Shown piece by piece: positions 34,982 through 43,487 of a stretch of DNA of 64,000 nucleotides. Every line of letters starts with the position of its first letter. Within the stretch, counting starts at the first letter, position 1. The translations under genes and the position numbers were made by a program. The DNA is from Marinobacter sp. Arc7-DN-1 (GTDB taxonomy: Bacteria; Pseudomonadota; Gammaproteobacteria; Pseudomonadales; Oleiphilaceae): contig NZ_CP031848.1 of assembly GCF_003441595.1 (NCBI RefSeq), positions 1,116,001 through 1,180,000 on the forward strand, read 5' to 3'. The notes under the pieces were generated by a model. The model did no database searches. It had not been told where the DNA came from and saw only the letters and a program-made list of their open reading frames with translations.

Positions 34982-36394
34982 TTAAACCGGCTTACAGCCC
35001 CACTCCGGATAATTCTCCCGAATAAACCGATTCAGGTTGCGCTCCGCTTCGGTGTATTCCCGTTCAGTCACAGCACCGGCCCCATCCAGAGCCCGCTCCA
35101 CCATACCAGCTGCCACAGTCACATTGGTCAGCTTATCAATCAGGATAAAGCTGCCTGTGCCCGGATGGCGCTGATAATCCTCAACCACCACCGGCTCGGA
35201 AAGCTCCACATCGCAAAGCCCAATAGCATTCAGCTCAAGGCCACCCTGTGCATCCGGGTAGCGCTCCAGGGTATTTACATCAATCTCTTCAAGAACCTCG
35301 TTGACGTAACAATTCGTCACCCGGGTCCCGATCTTGATGCCGTACTCACGGCCGGGCTGAAGCGCCGTTTCATTCATCCAGACAAGGTGGGCCGCAAAAC
35401 GGTTGCCCATGGCCGGCTGGCTGTTAGCGTGCACCAGCAAATCCCCCCGGGAAATATCCACTTCGTCTTCCAGGGTCAGAGTGATGGCATCGCCGGGCCA
35501 GGCGCTCTCTATTTCTCCTTCGTAGTTGTGGATACCCTTCACACGGGAGCTCTTGCCGGAGGGCAGCACCGCCACCTCATCGCCCTTATGAACCACACCG
35601 CTGGCAAGCGTGCCGCAGTAGCCCCGGAAATCCAGGTTCGGGCGATTGACGTACTGCACCGGGAAACGCAGATCGGTCACATTCTGATCATCCCGAACCT
35701 CGACCTGCTCCAGGATATTCATCAGAGTTTCGCCGTGATACCAGGGCGTCTGCTCACTGCGGTTAACCACGTTATCGCCATCCAGTGCAGAGATCGGCAC
35801 GTAATAAACGTCTTTCAGCCCAAGCTGAGCAGCAAGCGTTTCATAGTCTTCACGGATGTCGTTGAAGACCTCTTCGGAGAAGTCCACCAGGTCCATCTTA
35901 TTGATGGCCACCACCACATGCTTCAGCCCCAGCAAGCTGACGATAAAGCTATGGCGGCGTGACTGGGTCAGTACCCCTTTGCGGGCATCAATCATCACCA
36001 CCGCCAGATCACAGGTGGAGGCACCGGTAGCCATGTTCCGGGTGTATTGCTCATGGCCCGGGCAGTCGGCAATGATGAACTTGCGCTTATCCGTGGAGAA
36101 ATACCGGTAAGCCACATCAATGGTAATGCCCTGCTCCCGTTCGGATGCCAGGCCGTCCACCAACAAAGCCAGATCCAGCGACTCACCGGCATTGCCCTGT
36201 CGCTCACTGTCTTTGTGCAGGGCCGCCAGGTGATCCTCAAAAATCAGCTTGGAATCGAACAGCAAGCGGCCAATCAGCGTGGACTTGCCATCATCAACAC
36301 TGCCGCAGGTCAAAAATCGCAGCAGGTCCTTGTTCTCATGCTGGTCCAGGTACGCGAGGATATCGGATTCAATCAATTCAGATGCGTGAGACAT
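34982..36394 (-). CDS. cysN: Sulfate adenylyltransferase subunit 1 (GTPase)
   Basis: A 470-residue EF-Tu-like GTPase that activates the CysD ATP sulfurylase. G motifs are visible: GSVDDGKSTLIGRL, the switch segment REQGITIDVAYRYF, DCPGHEQYTRNM and NKMD. I place the start at MSHASELIESD (36,392-36,394). An in-frame start at 36,463 would translate a palindromic repeat and is not convincing. A copy of that repeat separates it from cysD. No C-terminal kinase domain is fused. Confidence 0.95.
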   Translation of the reverse strand: MSHASELIESDILAYLDQHENKDLLRFLTCGSVDDGKSTLIGRLLFDSKLIFEDHLAALHKDSERQGNAGESLDLALLVDGLASEREQGITIDVAYRYFSTDKRKFIIADCPGHEQYTRNMATGASTCDLAVVMIDARKGVLTQSRRHSFIVSLLGLKHVVVAINKMDLVDFSEEVFNDIREDYETLAAQLGLKDVYYVPISALDGDNVVNRSEQTPWYHGETLMNILEQVEVRDDQNVTDLRFPVQYVNRPNLDFRGYCGTLASGVVHKGDEVAVLPSGKSSRVKGIHNYEGEIESAWPGDAITLTLEDEVDISRGDLLVHANSQPAMGNRFAAHLVWMNETALQPGREYGIKIGTRVTNCYVNEVLEEIDVNTLERYPDAQGGLELNAIGLCDVELSEPVVVEDYQRHPGTGSFILIDKLTNVTVAAGMVERALDGAGAVTEREYTEAERNLNRFIRENYPEWGCKPV

Positions 36395-36442
36395 TTTAAA
36401 TTCAACTTGAGAGTCTGGAGTGGACAACGGGGTCAGGACAAC

Positions 36443-36471
36443 GGGGTCAGATGAACTTTTCATCTGACCCC
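36443..36471. repeat. Palindromic repeat, subfamily A, between cysD and cysN
   Basis: GGGGTCAGATGAA, ACT-type centre and TTCATCTGACCCC form one hairpin, preceded by an eroded GGGGTCAGGA half-unit at 36,429. It ends five bases before the cysD stop. In the cotranscribed mRNA it would fold between the two subunits. Confidence 0.85.
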
Positions 36472-36475
36472 AATT

Positions 36476-37390
36476 TCAGAAGTACCCTTCCCGTTTCTTC
36501 TGTTCCATAGAGGCGGCCGAGTCGTGATCAATCACCCGGCCCTGTCGCTCCGAGGTTTTGGTCAACAGCATCTCCTGGATAATCTCCGGCAATGTCGCCG
36601 CCTCAGACTCAACCGCCCCGGTCAGCGGATAACACCCCAGGGTACGAAACCGCACCATCTTCATTTCTGGCGTCTCGCCGGGCTCCAGCGGCATACGATC
36701 ATCATCCACCATGATCAGGGTGCCATCCCGCTTCACGACCGGACGCTCCGCAGCGTAATACAGCGGCACAATGTCGATGTTTTCCAGGTAGATGTACTGC
36801 CAGATATCCAACTCAGTCCAGTTGGAGAGGGGGAACACGCGAATGCTCTCGCCCTTGTTGACCTTACCGTTATACAGATTCCACAGCTCCGGGCGCTGGT
36901 TCTTGGGATCCCAGCGGTGGAACTTGTCCCGGAAGGAATACACCCGCTCCTTGGCCCGGGACTTCTCTTCATCCCGACGCGCCCCACCAAAGGCGGCGTC
37001 AAAGCCGTATTGATCCAGAGCCTGCTTCAATGCCTGGGTTTTCATCACATCGGTATGCTTGGCACTGCCATGGGTAAACGGCCCGACACCTTGCGCCACA
37101 CCCTCCTGATTGGTGTGCACAATCAGCTTCAGACCCAGCCGCTCGGTCAGTTCATCGCGGAACGTAATCATCTCCCGGAACTTCCAGGTGGTGTCCACGT
37201 GCATCAACGGAAACGGAGGCTTACCCGGCGCAAAGGCTTTCATGGCCAGGTGCAGCATGACGGCAGAATCCTTGCCGATGGAATACAGCATCACCGGGTT
37301 ATCGAACTCGGCCGCAACTTCGCGGATGATGTGGATGGACTCGGCCTCAAGTTGCTTGAGGTGGGTTTTCTTTGGAGGGGTTAATGTCAT
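36476..37390 (-). CDS. cysD: Sulfate adenylyltransferase subunit 2
   Basis: A 304-residue N-type ATP pyrophosphatase that forms adenylyl sulfate from ATP and sulfate. The PP-loop [18 protein letters not shown] is at about residues 36-53, followed by [35 protein letters not shown] and [12 protein letters not shown]. It starts nine bases after the DHH phosphoesterase gene and leads into cysN. Its presence inside a surface-polysaccharide operon rather than a cysteine regulon is the notable feature. Confidence 0.96.
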   Translation of the reverse strand: MTLTPPKKTHLKQLEAESIHIIREVAAEFDNPVMLYSIGKDSAVMLHLAMKAFAPGKPPFPLMHVDTTWKFREMITFRDELTERLGLKLIVHTNQEGVAQGVGPFTHGSAKHTDVMKTQALKQALDQYGFDAAFGGARRDEEKSRAKERVYSFRDKFHRWDPKNQRPELWNLYNGKVNKGESIRVFPLSNWTELDIWQYIYLENIDIVPLYYAAERPVVKRDGTLIMVDDDRMPLEPGETPEMKMVRFRTLGCYPLTGAVESEAATLPEIIQEMLLTKTSERQGRVIDHDSAASMEQKKREGYF

Positions 37391-37399
37391 GGCGTTCGA

Positions 37400-38362
37400 T
37401 TAGCTCCAGAACCTTGCAATGGTATTCAAGAATTCATCCAGCTGGCCTGCCGGCAGCGCATTAATCCCAGCGGCTGCCTTTCGCCCACCACCGGTCGGAA
37501 ACTGGCGCGCCACCTCATCGGCCCCACAGCGGTTGTTCAGGGGCGCACGAATACTCACCAGGTAAGTATTGTTTGCTTTCCCGGTAACGATCGCACAGGC
37601 TTTGTCCGGGTTACGGTTGGCTAGCTCATTACCCAGCACACCACTCACGCGGCGCGCCCAGGCCTCATCCGGCAACTTCACCACCAACGAGGTAGCGGAT
37701 TCCGCCAGCACTGGAACCGCAAACCCCTGAGCCATATCCGCCTCGTAGCCATCTCGCAGTTGCTGCCACGCAGTAGGAGCGGAATCGATTAAATCGAGAG
37801 GGTTTTCAAATTTCACGAACTCCCGGTATAAATCGGCGGGGTGAAAGTGCAAGTCCTCAACCGTGGCGCCATAACCGTTGTAGTTGATGCAAACACCCAG
37901 TGTTCTAAGCGCCTCAGTCTGATCAGAGGATAAACCAGCCCTGGCTGCCAGTTCCTCACCTACGGCATTGAGGTTATCGCCAAAAGCAGCGGCAATCGCC
38001 CAGTTATGAAACCGGGCGCCAAGGTACTGGTCTATCAACAGGCTGGTGCAGGTAGTTGGCTGGGTATCGATCAGGCCAGTAAAGTTGGGCGCATCGGGCA
38101 ACTCATCGCCAGCGAAATGGTGATCCACATAAAAAACAGAGCAGCCAACTGCCAGCAGCTTATCCACTGCCTCACGGTTCTTGTCGAGGCTGATATCGAG
38201 GATATTTACCTTGGCAGGCTCATCTGTCGACACTCGTTGCGCCAGCCCTATATCCCGCTTTACGCCAGTAATCAGTGTTGTATCAGCCGGTTCAGCGAGC
38301 CGAAGCTGAATTAGGGCACAGATGCCATCGGCATCGCCGTTGAATACATCGTAAATCTGCAT
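37400..38362 (-). CDS. DHH-family phosphoesterase, possible PAP phosphatase
   Basis: A 320-residue protein of the DHH superfamily. Motif I is FNGDADGICALIQLRL (residues 8-23), motif III VDHHFAGDELPD, and the C-terminal DHHA1 part ends with FPTGGGRKAAAGINALPAG. Relatives include NrnA-type nano-RNases, several of which also remove the 3'-phosphate of pAp. It precedes cysD by nine bases in a set of genes that make PAPS, and a sulfotransferase lies 2 kb upstream. From this I infer that it recycles PAP, the by-product of sulfotransfer. The chemistry on PAP is not proven by the sequence. Confidence 0.82.
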   Translation of the reverse strand: MQIYDVFNGDADGICALIQLRLAEPADTTLITGVKRDIGLAQRVSTDEPAKVNILDISLDKNREAVDKLLAVGCSVFYVDHHFAGDELPDAPNFTGLIDTQPTTCTSLLIDQYLGARFHNWAIAAAFGDNLNAVGEELAARAGLSSDQTEALRTLGVCINYNGYGATVEDLHFHPADLYREFVKFENPLDLIDSAPTAWQQLRDGYEADMAQGFAVPVLAESATSLVVKLPDEAWARRVSGVLGNELANRNPDKACAIVTGKANNTYLVSIRAPLNNRCGADEVARQFPTGGGRKAAAGINALPAGQLDEFLNTIARFWS

Positions 38363-38388
38363 GATTACTCATTTGTATAGGATTTCGT

Positions 38389-38460
38389 CCCTCTCCCGCG
38401 AGGAGAGGGGGAATGTATGCCGAAACTTTCAGTAGCCCCTCGGCCCTCGCGAGAGAGGGG
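38389..38460. repeat. Two GC-rich hairpins in the gap before the DHH gene
   Basis: CCCTCTCC-CGCGA-GGAGAGGG (38,389-38,409) and CCCCTC...GAGGGG around CCTCGCGAG (38,436-38,460) form two hairpins with the same CTC/GAG-rich theme in opposite order. They fill the intergenic space between the aminotransferase and the DHH gene. They are a different repeat type from the GGGGTCAGA family and could attenuate or stabilise the operon mRNA. Confidence 0.6.
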
Positions 38461-38470
38461 TGCAATAAAA

Positions 38471-39646
38471 TCAGCCCGCCGCCTTCTTCATAACCTCAGT
38501 TAACACAGCACACGTCTTGTTTATCTCGGCTTCAGTCAACGTAGGATGCACCAGAAACATCAAACTGGTCTCTCCAAGCTCCCGCGCCACCGGCAACCGG
38601 TGTTCAGGCCGCCAATCCGTGCCGTCAAAGGCTTTTTCCAGGTAGACCTCGGAACAGGAACCGGAAAAGCACGGGACGCCAGCATCTACGATTTCCTGCT
38701 GGATCCGATCTCTACCCCAACCCTCAGAAAGTGTTTCCTGCTCCACGAACACATAGCACTTATAGGCAGCATGCTCGACATCCGCCGGCACTTCTGGCAC
38801 ACGAAGGCCCGGCAACTTGCGGGCAGCTTGCCACATGGCATTGGCATTGCTCCGGCGGGCAGAGGTCCATTCCGGCATGCGTTTTAACTGGATGCGGCCA
38901 ATAACACCCTGCATTTCCGTCATCCGCCAGTTGGTACCGAAGCTCTCGTGCAGCCAGCGGAAACCGGGGGGATGCTCGCGCTCGTATACTGCATCCCAGC
39001 TTTTGCCATGGTCTTTATAGGCCCACATGCGTTTCCACAGATCCTGGTTATTGGTGGTAACCATGCCACCCTCACCGCCTGTGGTCATGATCTTGTCCTG
39101 GCAGAAAGACCAGCAGCCAACATCGCCAATGGAACCAACCGAACGCCCCTTGTAACGGGCTCCGTGGGCCTGAGCACAATCCTCAATTACGTAAAGGCCA
39201 TGCTCTTCCGCCAGCGCCATGAAGCCGTCCATATCACAGGGCCAGCCTGCCAGGTGAACACACACGATCGCTTTGGTACGGGGCGTAATCACCTTGCGTA
39301 CGGTTTCCGGGGTGATATTCTGGGAATCACGGTCCACTTCCGCAAACACGGGTGTAGCGCCGGCAGTCACAATACTGGAGGCCGATGCCAAAAATGTTCG
39401 CGGGGTAACCACCACCTCATCCCCCGAACCGATACCGAGCCCCTTCAGAGCCAGATCTAATGCCAAGGTGCCGTTGGCCAGCGCTATGGCGTATTCCGAG
39501 CCGGAAAAAGTGGCGAATTCACGTTCAAATTCGCGACATTCCTGCCCGGTCCAGTAATTCACTTTATTGGAGAGCAGAACATCGCGTACTGCGTTGGTCT
39601 CGTCCTCGGTGAAGGAGGGCCAGGGAGAAAAAGGTCCGTTTAACAT
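38471..39646 (-). CDS. DegT/DnrJ/EryC1-family aminotransferase
   Basis: A 391-residue PLP-dependent sugar aminotransferase. GSEYAIALANGTLALDLALK begins the cofactor-binding region, YVIEDCAQAHGARYKGR supplies the aspartate that holds the pyridine nitrogen, and SFCQDKIMTTGGEGGM contains the lysine that forms the Schiff base. It would aminate a keto sugar nucleotide, most likely the product of the WbpM/PglF-like dehydratase at the operon end, as in bacillosamine-type pathways. No dedicated acetyltransferase lies next to it. It is followed at once by the initiating sugar transferase. Confidence 0.92.
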   Translation of the reverse strand: MLNGPFSPWPSFTEDETNAVRDVLLSNKVNYWTGQECREFEREFATFSGSEYAIALANGTLALDLALKGLGIGSGDEVVVTPRTFLASASSIVTAGATPVFAEVDRDSQNITPETVRKVITPRTKAIVCVHLAGWPCDMDGFMALAEEHGLYVIEDCAQAHGARYKGRSVGSIGDVGCWSFCQDKIMTTGGEGGMVTTNNQDLWKRMWAYKDHGKSWDAVYEREHPPGFRWLHESFGTNWRMTEMQGVIGRIQLKRMPEWTSARRSNANAMWQAARKLPGLRVPEVPADVEHAAYKCYVFVEQETLSEGWGRDRIQQEIVDAGVPCFSGSCSEVYLEKAFDGTDWRPEHRLPVARELGETSLMFLVHPTLTEAEINKTCAVLTEVMKKAAG

Positions 39647-40282
39647 CTAATGAAACACCGTTTCCAATATGTATTGAATATCCCGACGAAGAGACCAGTC
39701 ACGGATGTATTCCAGGTTAATACGCACCTTATCCGGCCATATAACATCACGATTGTATGCTTCGGGGTCGTTCTGGCCGGCCAGGAGCTCTTCCTCGTTG
39801 CGGTATTTAAGAGTCGCTGGGCCGGTAATGCCTGGCCGAATGGCAAGCATCGCCCTCTCCTCCCCCTGGAGCTTATCCGCAAAGCCAGGAACATCGGGTC
39901 TTGGGCCAACAAAACTCATATCGCCCAATAATACATTCCACAGCTGGGGTAGTTCGTCGATTTTGGTACGGCGAAAGAAGGCCCCCAGCGGTGTAATCCG
40001 GGGATCCCCCCGGCGAGTGACCGTGGTCTCAAACGACGCAACAGGGCGCATGGTTTTCATTTTCACTACGCGGAAAATTTTACCATGGCGTCCCACTCGC
40101 TTCTGAATGAAAAAACCATTGGAGCGGGTATCGATACTGGCGGCTATCCAGGCCAGCAAGATAAGCCACCAGGCGGCCAAAAGCCCCAGCACCGCAAAAA
40201 CCAGATCGAATGCCCGCTTCTGAAACGCCTGAACAGGCTCAAGGCCCACCGTACGGCCGGGCAACAAGTCAGAGGTAGTCAT
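39647..40282 (-). CDS. Initiating sugar transferase (PglC/WcaJ-like phosphoglycosyl transferase)
   Basis: A 211-residue monotopic phosphoglycosyl transferase that loads the first sugar phosphate onto undecaprenyl phosphate. A single hydrophobic segment (about residues 30-52) precedes the catalytic part, with RVGRHGKIFRVVKMKTMRP, FFRRTKIDELPQLWNVLLGD and MSFVGPRPDVPGF. The short size (no N-terminal sensor or multi-TM part) resembles PglC. It overlaps the upstream sulfotransferase by 14 bases. Together with the neighbouring aminotransferase and dehydratase it suggests an amino-6-deoxyhexose as the first sugar. Confidence 0.94.
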   Translation of the reverse strand: MTTSDLLPGRTVGLEPVQAFQKRAFDLVFAVLGLLAAWWLILLAWIAASIDTRSNGFFIQKRVGRHGKIFRVVKMKTMRPVASFETTVTRRGDPRITPLGAFFRRTKIDELPQLWNVLLGDMSFVGPRPDVPGFADKLQGEERAMLAIRPGITGPATLKYRNEEELLAGQNDPEAYNRDVIWPDKVRINLEYIRDWSLRRDIQYILETVFH

Positions 40283-41126
40283 AACGCTTCAGCGTCTCCC
40301 CTACCAGCGCCTCCAGGTTTGCCACCTCTTGCCCTCCGAGCGCATTGCGGCCTTTGCCCAGGCTACGTGGTGAAACACCCTCCACCGCCTTGGCAATTTT
40401 CTCCGGCTCGACTTCTTTACCGATAAACTCAAGAATGCGACTGAGCTCTTCCACCGGCTGGCGCACGAAATCTTCATAGCGCACACGAACCACCTTATCG
40501 GTGGGCATGTCAGAAAACGCCTTTTCCGCATTATCCACGCAACGTTGCCATTGCAGCGCACACACCTCGTTCAAGGTGTGGTTTTGCAGAACGCTCTCCA
40601 TGCCATCCAGGGCCGGCCCCCAGAAGGCAAGGCGCCTCTCCCGCGATATAAACCGATACAGCCGCGCCCAAAAGTAACGCAAGCCGTAATACGGCAGATC
40701 CGTTTTGGGGACAAAGCGCACTTTTTCCAGAATGTATGGGATATCCAGCTTTGCCGTCCATCGCTCCTTCGCCGAACCGGTGGCATCAATGCCGTCACGG
40801 TAGATGAAGATATACTTTGCATCGGGCAGAACCGCATCCACAAAAGGCACACGAAGCGAATTTGCGCAGGTTTTCTCTACTACAACATCGGCATTGTATT
40901 TTTCCCGGATATCGCTAAAGCGCTGCCGGATATAATTCTTTATCGCCGGGTTTGCCCTTTGTGCAGGGATCTCATCGGATGGATAACGCACATTGCCATG
41001 GCGCCAGATGTAGTTGATCTCGTCACAAGGCCAGGTGCTAACGCCGTCAAACGACGTGAGCACATCGCGCAGCATATTGGTGCCTGAACGGGGAGCGCCC
41101 ACAATAATTACGTCCGTATTACTCAT
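40269..41126 (-). CDS. Sulfotransferase (PAPS-dependent)
   Basis: A 285-residue cytoplasmic sulfotransferase. The 5'-phosphosulfate-binding loop is VGAPRSGTNML (residues 9-19), and the 3'-phosphate-binding region is KYIFIYRDGIDATGSAKERW near 105-125. The C-terminal half contains VRYEDFVRQPVEEL, typical of this fold. The operon also encodes PAPS synthesis (cysDNC), sulfate uptake and a DHH phosphoesterase, so the donor is very probably PAPS. The acceptor is likely a lipid-linked or nucleotide-linked sugar of this polysaccharide. It overlaps the sugar transferase gene. Confidence 0.9.
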   Translation of the reverse strand: MSNTDVIIVGAPRSGTNMLRDVLTSFDGVSTWPCDEINYIWRHGNVRYPSDEIPAQRANPAIKNYIRQRFSDIREKYNADVVVEKTCANSLRVPFVDAVLPDAKYIFIYRDGIDATGSAKERWTAKLDIPYILEKVRFVPKTDLPYYGLRYFWARLYRFISRERRLAFWGPALDGMESVLQNHTLNEVCALQWQRCVDNAEKAFSDMPTDKVVRVRYEDFVRQPVEELSRILEFIGKEVEPEKIAKAVEGVSPRSLGKGRNALGGQEVANLEALVGETLKRYDYL

Positions 41127-41141
41127 TCAAACTTCCGAAGT

Positions 41142-42329
41142 TCATTGAAGAAGGGAAGACCACCTGCCCAGGACGACGTCGGTCGCGAAAGCCCGAGCGG
41201 AAAATTCAAGCGCCTTTTGCCTCATCGAGCCCAGGCTCTCAGGGTCATCGGCAAGGGATAACATCGCATTGACAAGGGCATCGACATCACCACCCGGAAC
41301 AGCAACCCCCGCGCCATTGTCGATCACATCCCGCGCCAGGCAACTGTCCGTTTCAACCGCAACCAGAACAGGGCAACCCTGCTCCAGATAGGTCATGGTT
41401 TTGCTGGGGTAGGCGTACCGGTAGAGCTCCGGCACAAGACTCACAAAGCCTGCACTGGCCTTTGCCATCGCAGCTTTCGCCACCTCAACGGGTTGATGAC
41501 CAACGAAAGAGACATTTGCGCCATTTTCCTTCGCTTTGCGAGTCAGTCGTTCTTTCTCCGTGCCGTCGCCCATCATTATCAACCGAATATCCTGTCGATC
41601 ACGCAAACTGGCCATGGCATCGAGTAAAGCATCCAATCCCTGGAAACGGCCGATATTACCGGCAAAAAGCAGTACGAACATTTCGTTCGGCCATGGAAAA
41701 GGCAGCTCATCAACCGCTGCACCCTCCGATGGCAAGCTGAAGTTATTGATGACAGCGGTTTCCGGCGGCTTTTCGGATCTGCGGGCGATTAACGTCTCGG
41801 CCATATCGTCCGACAGCACCACAACAGGCCTCGCCTGGGCGCAGGTCCACCTGTCCAGGCGGGACAAAAGCGAAAACACTCGGGGATTCCGAAACTCACC
41901 GGAAATTCGGCCTATTTCCGGGTGAATATCCATGCAGTGATAGATAAAGTGTGCACCAGTCAATTTCGCCGCCACTGCCACGAACCAGCCCGCCAAAACA
42001 GGCGGTGAGGTCGACACCATGATGACATCATACCGTTTCCGGATGACGGCCTGCCAGAACACCCCCAGGCCCAGGACCAGTGCATTCAAAACGCGAACAA
42101 GGGGTCTTCCCGCCTCAGGAGGCAAATTGAGACGAACCACGTTCGCACCATCCACACGCTCCCGGGCGGCCTGCCGCGGATTGTCGACTCCGGCCTTGTA
42201 AGAGGGCTGGGAGGAAAGCACATCCACTTCGTGCCCATCATCAACCCATCTGCCCACAATGGCGCGAAGCATCGAAGCATACGGCGGCGTGTCCGGCCAG
42301 TAAAACCGGTGAATTGCCAATACCTTCAA
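41142..42329 (-). CDS. Glycosyltransferase, family 4
   Basis: A 395-residue retaining GT-B glycosyltransferase. The N-terminal domain starts MKVLAIHRFYWPDTPPYASM, and the C-terminal donor domain has LLFAGNIGRFQGLDALLDA and the E-x7-E-like region VPELYRYAYPSKTMTYLEQG. It resembles WbuB/WbjE-type transferases that use N-acetyl-L-fucosamine, and it lies next to the capG/F/E genes for UDP-L-FucNAc, so transfer of that sugar is a sensible guess. Confidence 0.88.
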   Translation of the reverse strand: MKVLAIHRFYWPDTPPYASMLRAIVGRWVDDGHEVDVLSSQPSYKAGVDNPRQAARERVDGANVVRLNLPPEAGRPLVRVLNALVLGLGVFWQAVIRKRYDVIMVSTSPPVLAGWFVAVAAKLTGAHFIYHCMDIHPEIGRISGEFRNPRVFSLLSRLDRWTCAQARPVVVLSDDMAETLIARRSEKPPETAVINNFSLPSEGAAVDELPFPWPNEMFVLLFAGNIGRFQGLDALLDAMASLRDRQDIRLIMMGDGTEKERLTRKAKENGANVSFVGHQPVEVAKAAMAKASAGFVSLVPELYRYAYPSKTMTYLEQGCPVLVAVETDSCLARDVIDNGAGVAVPGGDVDALVNAMLSLADDPESLGSMRQKALEFSARAFATDVVLGRWSSLLQ

Positions 42330-42339
42330 AGATTCTTCC

Positions 42340-43470
42340 TCAATACTGCTTCCACACCGTTTGCATCACATAATCCCGGTAGCTGTGGATAATGCGAACC
42401 ACTTTATCCGCCACATTTGGCATGCTGTAATCAGCCACCAAGCGCAGGGTGCGCTCATCACCACGGCCTTGGCTTTCGAGAATCGCCAAGCCTTGTAAAA
42501 CACGCTCCCTGTTAAGGCCCACCATCATTGCGGCAGCTTCCTCCATACCTTCAGGGCGTTCGTGCGCTTCACGAATGTTCAGGGCCGGGAAATTAAGAAT
42601 GGAGGCTTCTTCGTTGATAGTGCCGCTATCGGACAAAACCGCTTTGGCGCTTAATTGCAGCTTGTTGTAATCCTTGAAGCCCAGTGGCTTCAGCAGGCGT
42701 ACGTTCTTATGAAACTGTACACCCATAACATCAACCCGTTTCTGGGTTCTGGGATGGGTAGAGACAATTACCGGGTAGCCATACTGCTCCGCTACAGCGT
42801 TCAGAGTATCGACCAGAGCGAGGAAGTTCCGGTCGGAATCCACGTTCTCCTCCCGATGAGCACTCACCACAAAAAACTCACCTTCGGTGAGGCCATGGCG
42901 CTCAAGAACATCAGAGGCATCAATGCCCTCACGGAAGTGGTTCAGCACCTCATACATGGGGCTGCCGGTTTTGATCACCCTGTCTGGAAGCAGGCCTTCG
43001 CGCAACAGGTAATCACGGGCGATCGAACTGTAGGTGAGATTGATATCGGCGGTGTGATCCACAATGCGCCGATTTATCTCTTCCGGCACCCGCATATCAA
43101 AACAACGGTTGCCCGCTTCCATATGAAAGGTGGGGATTCTGCGGCGTTTGGCCGGGATAACCGCCATACAGCTATTGGTGTCGCCCAACACCAGCACGGC
43201 TTCCGGCTGAACCTCCGCCAGGATCCGATCCACCGCGATGATGACATTGCCAATGGTTTCCGCACCACTGGCGCCTGCCGCACTCAGGAAGTGATCCGGC
43301 TTGCGGATGCCCAGGTCCTGGAAGAAAATTTCGTTCAGCTCGAAATCATAGTTCTGGCCGGTGTGTACCAGAATATGCTCACAATACTCATCCAGCTTGG
43401 CCATTACCCGTGAGAGCCGGATGATCTCCGGCCGGGTGCCGACCACCGTCATGACTTTCAGTTTTTTCAT
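42340..43470 (-). CDS. capG: UDP-N-acetyl-L-fucosamine synthase / 2-epimerase (CapG, FnlC, WbjD)
   Basis: A 376-residue non-hydrolysing 2-epimerase of the WecB superfamily. The beginning KKLKVMTVVGTRPEIIRLSR, then GDTNSCMAVIPAKRRRIPTF HMEAGNRCFDMRVPEEINRR matches the CapG/FnlC branch, where VHTGQNYDFELN replaces the WecB equivalent. The ATG at 43,468-43,470 is used; an upstream in-frame codon at 43,512 falls inside capF. It performs the last step of UDP-L-FucNAc synthesis after CapE and CapF, which are encoded immediately upstream. Confidence 0.93.
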   Translation of the reverse strand: MKKLKVMTVVGTRPEIIRLSRVMAKLDEYCEHILVHTGQNYDFELNEIFFQDLGIRKPDHFLSAAGASGAETIGNVIIAVDRILAEVQPEAVLVLGDTNSCMAVIPAKRRRIPTFHMEAGNRCFDMRVPEEINRRIVDHTADINLTYSSIARDYLLREGLLPDRVIKTGSPMYEVLNHFREGIDASDVLERHGLTEGEFFVVSAHREENVDSDRNFLALVDTLNAVAEQYGYPVIVSTHPRTQKRVDVMGVQFHKNVRLLKPLGFKDYNKLQLSAKAVLSDSGTINEEASILNFPALNIREAHERPEGMEEAAAMMVGLNRERVLQGLAILESQGRGDERTLRLVADYSMPNVADKVVRIIHSYRDYVMQTVWKQY

Positions 43471-43487
43471 GGCATTCCCAAATAGGT

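Noticed and set aside
36395..36463. Longer cysN start at 36,463
   Set aside because: It would translate part of a palindromic repeat (KSSSDPV) with no ribosome-binding site. CysN proteins start near MSHxS.
38389..38460. CRISPR-like or tandem repeat in the DHH upstream gap
   Set aside because: There are only two hairpins of related composition, with no repeat-spacer regularity. No CRISPR array is present anywhere in the window.
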